A DNA stretch of 64,000 nucleotides from Cupriavidus basilensis (lineage in GTDB: Bacteria; Pseudomonadota; Gammaproteobacteria; Burkholderiales; Burkholderiaceae), in contig NZ_CP062806.1 in the NCBI RefSeq assembly GCF_008801925.2, forward strand, positions 186,001-250,000, given 5' to 3'. Under the pieces are notes generated by a model. It was given only the letters and a program-made list of their open reading frames with translations, ran no database searches and had not been told where the DNA came from. How positions within the stretch are numbered: the first letter of the stretch is position 1; each line of letters opens with the position of its first letter. Below are positions 61,664 through 64,000 of the stretch, piece after piece. Both the position numbers and the translations under genes were made by a program.

Positions 61664-62264
61664 TTACGACGCCAGCAAGCCCATTGTGCCGGTGATGGAG
61701 GCGGTCACGACACCGCTCTTCATGGCAGTCAACGCATCGCTTCCCATTTCATTCAATAGTGGAACTGATTGCGTATGCGAAAACGCGCTCACTCTCGTAT
61801 GGCAGCACGGGCATCGGGAGCGTGCCACCCAAGCGTCGAGTCCTTGGCTCAGCAGACCGGGATGAAGCTGACGCACATTCCTTACAAGGAGGCATCACTT
61901 GCTGCTGTTGCGGTGGCCGCAAATGAGGTCAACCTGGCGGCTGGATCTCTTTCGTCACTACGCCCTTATCTGGAGAACGGAAAGATTCGGCTGATCGCGG
62001 TGACAACGCGGAGTCGATCGCCAGTTGTACCAAACGTGCCCAGCGTGGCGGAATCAGGTGTCGCAGGATTTGATGCGGCGGTCGGCATTGGATTTGCGTT
62101 GCCGCCTGGCGCGTCACAGGACGTCGCTAGTCGCCTGCATGAGAGCCTCACAGAGGCCATGGCGGCTCCTGGTGGGTTCGCAGCAGCAATACGAGCAACA
62201 AATCAGGAGTGACACAGCGAAATACCGAAGGGTGATCGATACAGCCGGATTGCATGTTGATTGA
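61664..62264 (+). pseudogene. Bug/TctC-type substrate-binding protein relic
   Basis: Pieces in several frames follow the order of the Bug family: YDASKPIVPVMEAVTTPLFM, AVNASLPFHSIVELIAYAKT, LSYGSTGIGSV, SVESLAQQTGMKLTHIPYKE, ANEVNLAAGSLSSLRPYLEN, GKIRLIAVTTRSRSPVVPNV, PSVAESGVAGFDAAVGIGFA, then in a new frame EQQIRSDTAKYRRVIDTAGL ending at 62264. At least three frame changes; the signal peptide and first quarter are missing. Receptor of a tripartite tricarboxylate-type uptake system, no longer functional. Confidence 0.82.
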
Positions 62265-62619
62265 GCAGGTGCATTGCTGACGGGACACAACCCTGGCATC
62301 GTTTGGCGCGACCTTGACAGCCTCGCGCTCGGCGCGTCCAACAGCGGTGCTTGCCATGGCACTGACCGCCACGCCGTGGCGGCCTTCACGCAACGTATTG
62401 GCCACGGGGCGTAGCTCACTGCCGGTCTTGCCCTGGCTTATTGGATGCTTAGTCGGGCGTAGATGGAGTTTTTTCGGGGCGTGCCGCCGGCGAATGGATC
62501 GAAAGTGCGATGACCCCGAAGCCAGGACGGCCTGACCAAGGGGATTGCTGCCCACCGGAACGGTCACCTGCGACTTCAGTTTGACCTGTTCCAGCAGGTT
62601 TCATCGTTGGATATTGCCG
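62265..62619. other. Gene-poor stretch
   Basis: 355 bases between the Bug relic and the convergent oxidoreductase gene. A minus-strand frame reads LRPVANTLREGRHGVAVSAM and similar sequence, but I cannot support it as a gene. No hairpin with a T run was noticed. Confidence 0.35.
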
Positions 62620-63264
62620 TCAGATCCTGACGAGGTTGACGCCGGCGAGCGAACCGAACGGCAGCCCGGACAGTGACCCGCCAACAGCCAGCGGACCCAG
62701 GTCCACCGGAAAGTAGCCGACCGCCTCGATCAGCTTGCGAACCTCGGCTTTTGCATCGACGTCGTCGCCGGAATAGAACAGCACGCGCTGTCCGCCGGAC
62801 GCGGTCGGTTCAGGCAGGACTCGGACGTCGAGATGATTGAATGCCTTGACGACACGCGCGCCAGGCACCGCCTCACCGACCACCTGGCTGGAATGCTTGC
62901 CGGCGAGATCGATGGCCTTGATGCCATAGGCAGCCAGTGGATTGTTCGGGTCCTTCGCGTCGGGCGAGTCCGCATCGAGAAACGCGACCGGATTCGTGCC
63001 ATCGATAACGATGCGCCGGTTCCAGGCGGGCAAGCCATTCAGCGCCTTTTCGATGTCGACCCAACGAACCGCCACCACAACGATGTCGGCGCTAGCCGCT
63101 TCTTGGACCGTGCCCGCCTTGATCAAGGGCTGGAGCTCTTCCGTGAGCGCTTTCAGCGACGCGGGGCCGCGGCTGTTTGCAATGGTCGCGGATAGTCCGT
63201 GCTTCGCAAGCAGTCGCGCAATATTTGAGCCGAGGGCGCCGGCGCCGATGATACCTATGGTCAT
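62620..63264 (-). CDS. NADP oxidoreductase, coenzyme F420-dependent reductase-type
   Basis: 214 residues with one Rossmann domain: MTIGIIGAGALGSNIARLLA (GxGxxG), ATIANSRGPASL (Ser/Arg for the NADP phosphate), SADIVVVAVRWVDIEKAL, RRIVIDGTNPVAF, and VVKAFNHLDVRVLPEPTASG, QRVLFYSGDDVDAKAEVRKL. Family members in non-F420 bacteria are usually NADPH-dependent reductases or dinucleotide-binding proteins of unknown substrate. The stretch upstream carries an operator-like sequence shared with the rrf2 gene, so expression probably depends on that regulator. Confidence 0.88.
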   Translation of the reverse strand: MTIGIIGAGALGSNIARLLAKHGLSATIANSRGPASLKALTEELQPLIKAGTVQEAASADIVVVAVRWVDIEKALNGLPAWNRRIVIDGTNPVAFLDADSPDAKDPNNPLAAYGIKAIDLAGKHSSQVVGEAVPGARVVKAFNHLDVRVLPEPTASGGQRVLFYSGDDVDAKAEVRKLIEAVGYFPVDLGPLAVGGSLSGLPFGSLAGVNLVRI

Positions 63265-63352
63265 TCTTTACTCCTCTTTGGTGATCTGGGGCAGAAACAG
63301 GTCCAGAGCCCCAACGCCCCAGTCGCTGGAAGTCCGGTTACTAATCATATGT

Positions 63353-63375
63353 GTGTCAGTGACATAGTTACATAT
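63353..63375. promoter_or_regulatory. Putative Rrf2 operator A, before the NADP oxidoreductase gene
   Basis: Reads GTGTCA, three bases, ACA-like (ACA at 63362-63364), three bases, TTACATAT on the plus strand. Seventeen of 23 positions match operator B at 63858-63880 and the two lie in the same orientation relative to the genes they precede. Local DNA is unusually AT-rich for this genome. Confidence 0.6.
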
Positions 63376-63392
63376 ATATTCAAATAAAAAGC

Positions 63393-63839
63393 TCACCACG
63401 CAGATGGGAGCGAAAACTTCCCGAGGCGTGCCACTTCTTCGGCGATATCGGCAATGGTGACCTTCGCCAGTTCTTCCTCAAGCGCTTTGCGCGCGAGTGC
63501 CAGCGCGGGTTGCATCGCGGCTACGATATTGCCGCCCACGGGACAGGTCTCGCTGGGCGGTGTCCGGTGCAGCGTAAAAAGCTCGGTGTCCTCGACAGCC
63601 TCGTAGACGTCCAGCAACCGAATCTTGTTCGCGGGCTTTGCGAGCAGGGCACCGCCGCCTGCGCCGAGCATCGACCGGGTCAAGCCAGCGTCATTCAGCC
63701 GCGACAGCAACCCCCGTATCACGACAGCGCTGGTATTGACGGAGTGCGCAAGGTCCTCGGATCGCAACGGCTTGCCGTCGCTGACGGCGATCGCAGCCAG
63801 CGCATGAATGGCAACGGCAAAGCGTGTACTGGTCGGCAT
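63393..63839 (-). CDS. Rrf2-family transcriptional regulator (YwnA-like)
   Basis: 148 residues. Winged helix RFAVAIHALAAIAVSDGKPL, RSEDLAHSVNTSAVVIRGLL, SRLNDAGLTRSMLGAGGGAL, then ETCPVGGNIVAAMQPALALA. Iron-sulfur Rrf2 proteins have three Cys; only one (in ETCPVG) is visible, so it probably senses thiol or electrophile stress, as YwnA- and YtxR-type members may. Located 129 bases upstream of the oxidoreductase gene in the same direction, with an operator-like sequence before each gene. ATG 63839. Confidence 0.9.
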   Translation of the reverse strand: MPTSTRFAVAIHALAAIAVSDGKPLRSEDLAHSVNTSAVVIRGLLSRLNDAGLTRSMLGAGGGALLAKPANKIRLLDVYEAVEDTELFTLHRTPPSETCPVGGNIVAAMQPALALARKALEEELAKVTIADIAEEVARLGKFSLPSAW

Positions 63840-63857
63840 GGCAATCTTAATGACTAA

Positions 63858-63880
63858 GTGTCACCAACACTATTACATAT
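63858..63880. promoter_or_regulatory. Putative Rrf2 operator B and promoter of the rrf2 gene
   Basis: GTGTCA, three bases, ACA, three bases, TTACATAT; matches operator A. On the minus strand a TTGACA -35 box lies just upstream (63890-63895), so the site sits within or just downstream of the promoter, a good position for self-repression. Confidence 0.6.
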
Positions 63881-63926
63881 GGCACTCCATGTCAAGGTAT
63901 GTTTGCCTGGGGCAGGGCGCAACGCG

Positions 63927-64000
63927 CTAGCGCGTCCGATTCAACGCTTCGAAGCCTGCGACGAGCGCATCGAGCAAATGACGAACAGCCGGAACCATGC
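63927..64000 (-). CDS. C-terminal end of a gene entering from the right, possibly LysR-type regulator
   Basis: The minus strand is open from the window edge to TAG at 63927-63929 and reads MVPAVRHLLDALVAGFEALN, RTR. The helical, charged end resembles the last helix of LysR-type regulators, but 24 codons are too few for certainty. The stop lies within a perfect 14-base palindrome (63922-63935). Confidence 0.4.
   Translation of the reverse strand, partial: MVPAVRHLLDALVAGFEALNRTR

Overview
High-GC DNA whose gene content (GlgE/TreS trehalose-glycan genes, LysR and Bug-type proteins, Liv-type uptake genes, phthalate-family Rieske oxygenases, Tat-signal SDR, DUF6496 and PRC-barrel stress proteins) suggests a betaproteobacterium of the Burkholderiales, most like Cupriavidus or Ralstonia. 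The genus is an inference from protein style only. I saw no rRNA, tRNA, CRISPR array or intact insertion sequence.

1-11.6 kb, minus strand: a tight operon glgE, treS-maltokinase fusion, glgB, glgX, treZ (treZ runs off the left edge). Together these make maltose-1-phosphate from trehalose, build and branch an alpha-glucan, debranch it and release trehalose again.

12.5-20 kb: a stress and envelope block. Minus strand: a PfpI-type protein, a PIG-L deacetylase and a large HPII-type catalase. Plus strand: a PA2169-type four-helix protein, an acyl-CoA dehydrogenase-like protein, a SAM methyltransferase and a family 2 glycosyltransferase. Deacetylase, dehydrogenase-like protein, methyltransferase and glycosyltransferase look like a small biosynthetic set whose product I cannot name.

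20-37.3 kb: intact stress genes (topoisomerase IB, DUF6496, PRC-barrel, ParB-like, DUF421, BON, LysR plus azoreductase) lie among an unusual number of broken genes: DUF421 relic, sensor domain, iron permease, DUF4397 lipoprotein with a stop in its signal peptide, CheB/CheR-PAS fragment, Tat-type SDR, Gln-rich protein, serine hydrolase, RND pump and phage-like relics around 32.5-34.4 kb.

37.3-61.5 kb: pirin and an MFS exporter, then a catabolic region: enoyl-CoA hydratase, MarR regulator, TIM-barrel isomerase (frameshifted), alpha/beta hydrolase, SDR, two Rieske oxygenase alpha subunits with one reductase, a bacteriohemerythrin, a porin, an MFS carrier, an epimerase-like protein, a Liv-type ABC importer, and a beta-oxidation operon with thioesterase, FAD monooxygenase and alcohol dehydrogenase. 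A palindrome of the form TCTTCC-N2-GGAAGA recurs in front of the marR, reductase, hemerythrin and porin genes and probably defines a MarR regulon. The importer's binding-protein gene and the thiolase gene both lack their 5' ends where they meet at about 56.72 kb, and the fadJ-like gene lacks its NAD-binding middle, so part of this pathway appears dead.

61.6-64 kb: a Bug-type binding protein relic, an NADP oxidoreductase of the F420-dependent reductase type and an Rrf2 regulator. The last two have a shared operator-like sequence upstream. The C-terminal tail of a possible LysR gene closes the window.
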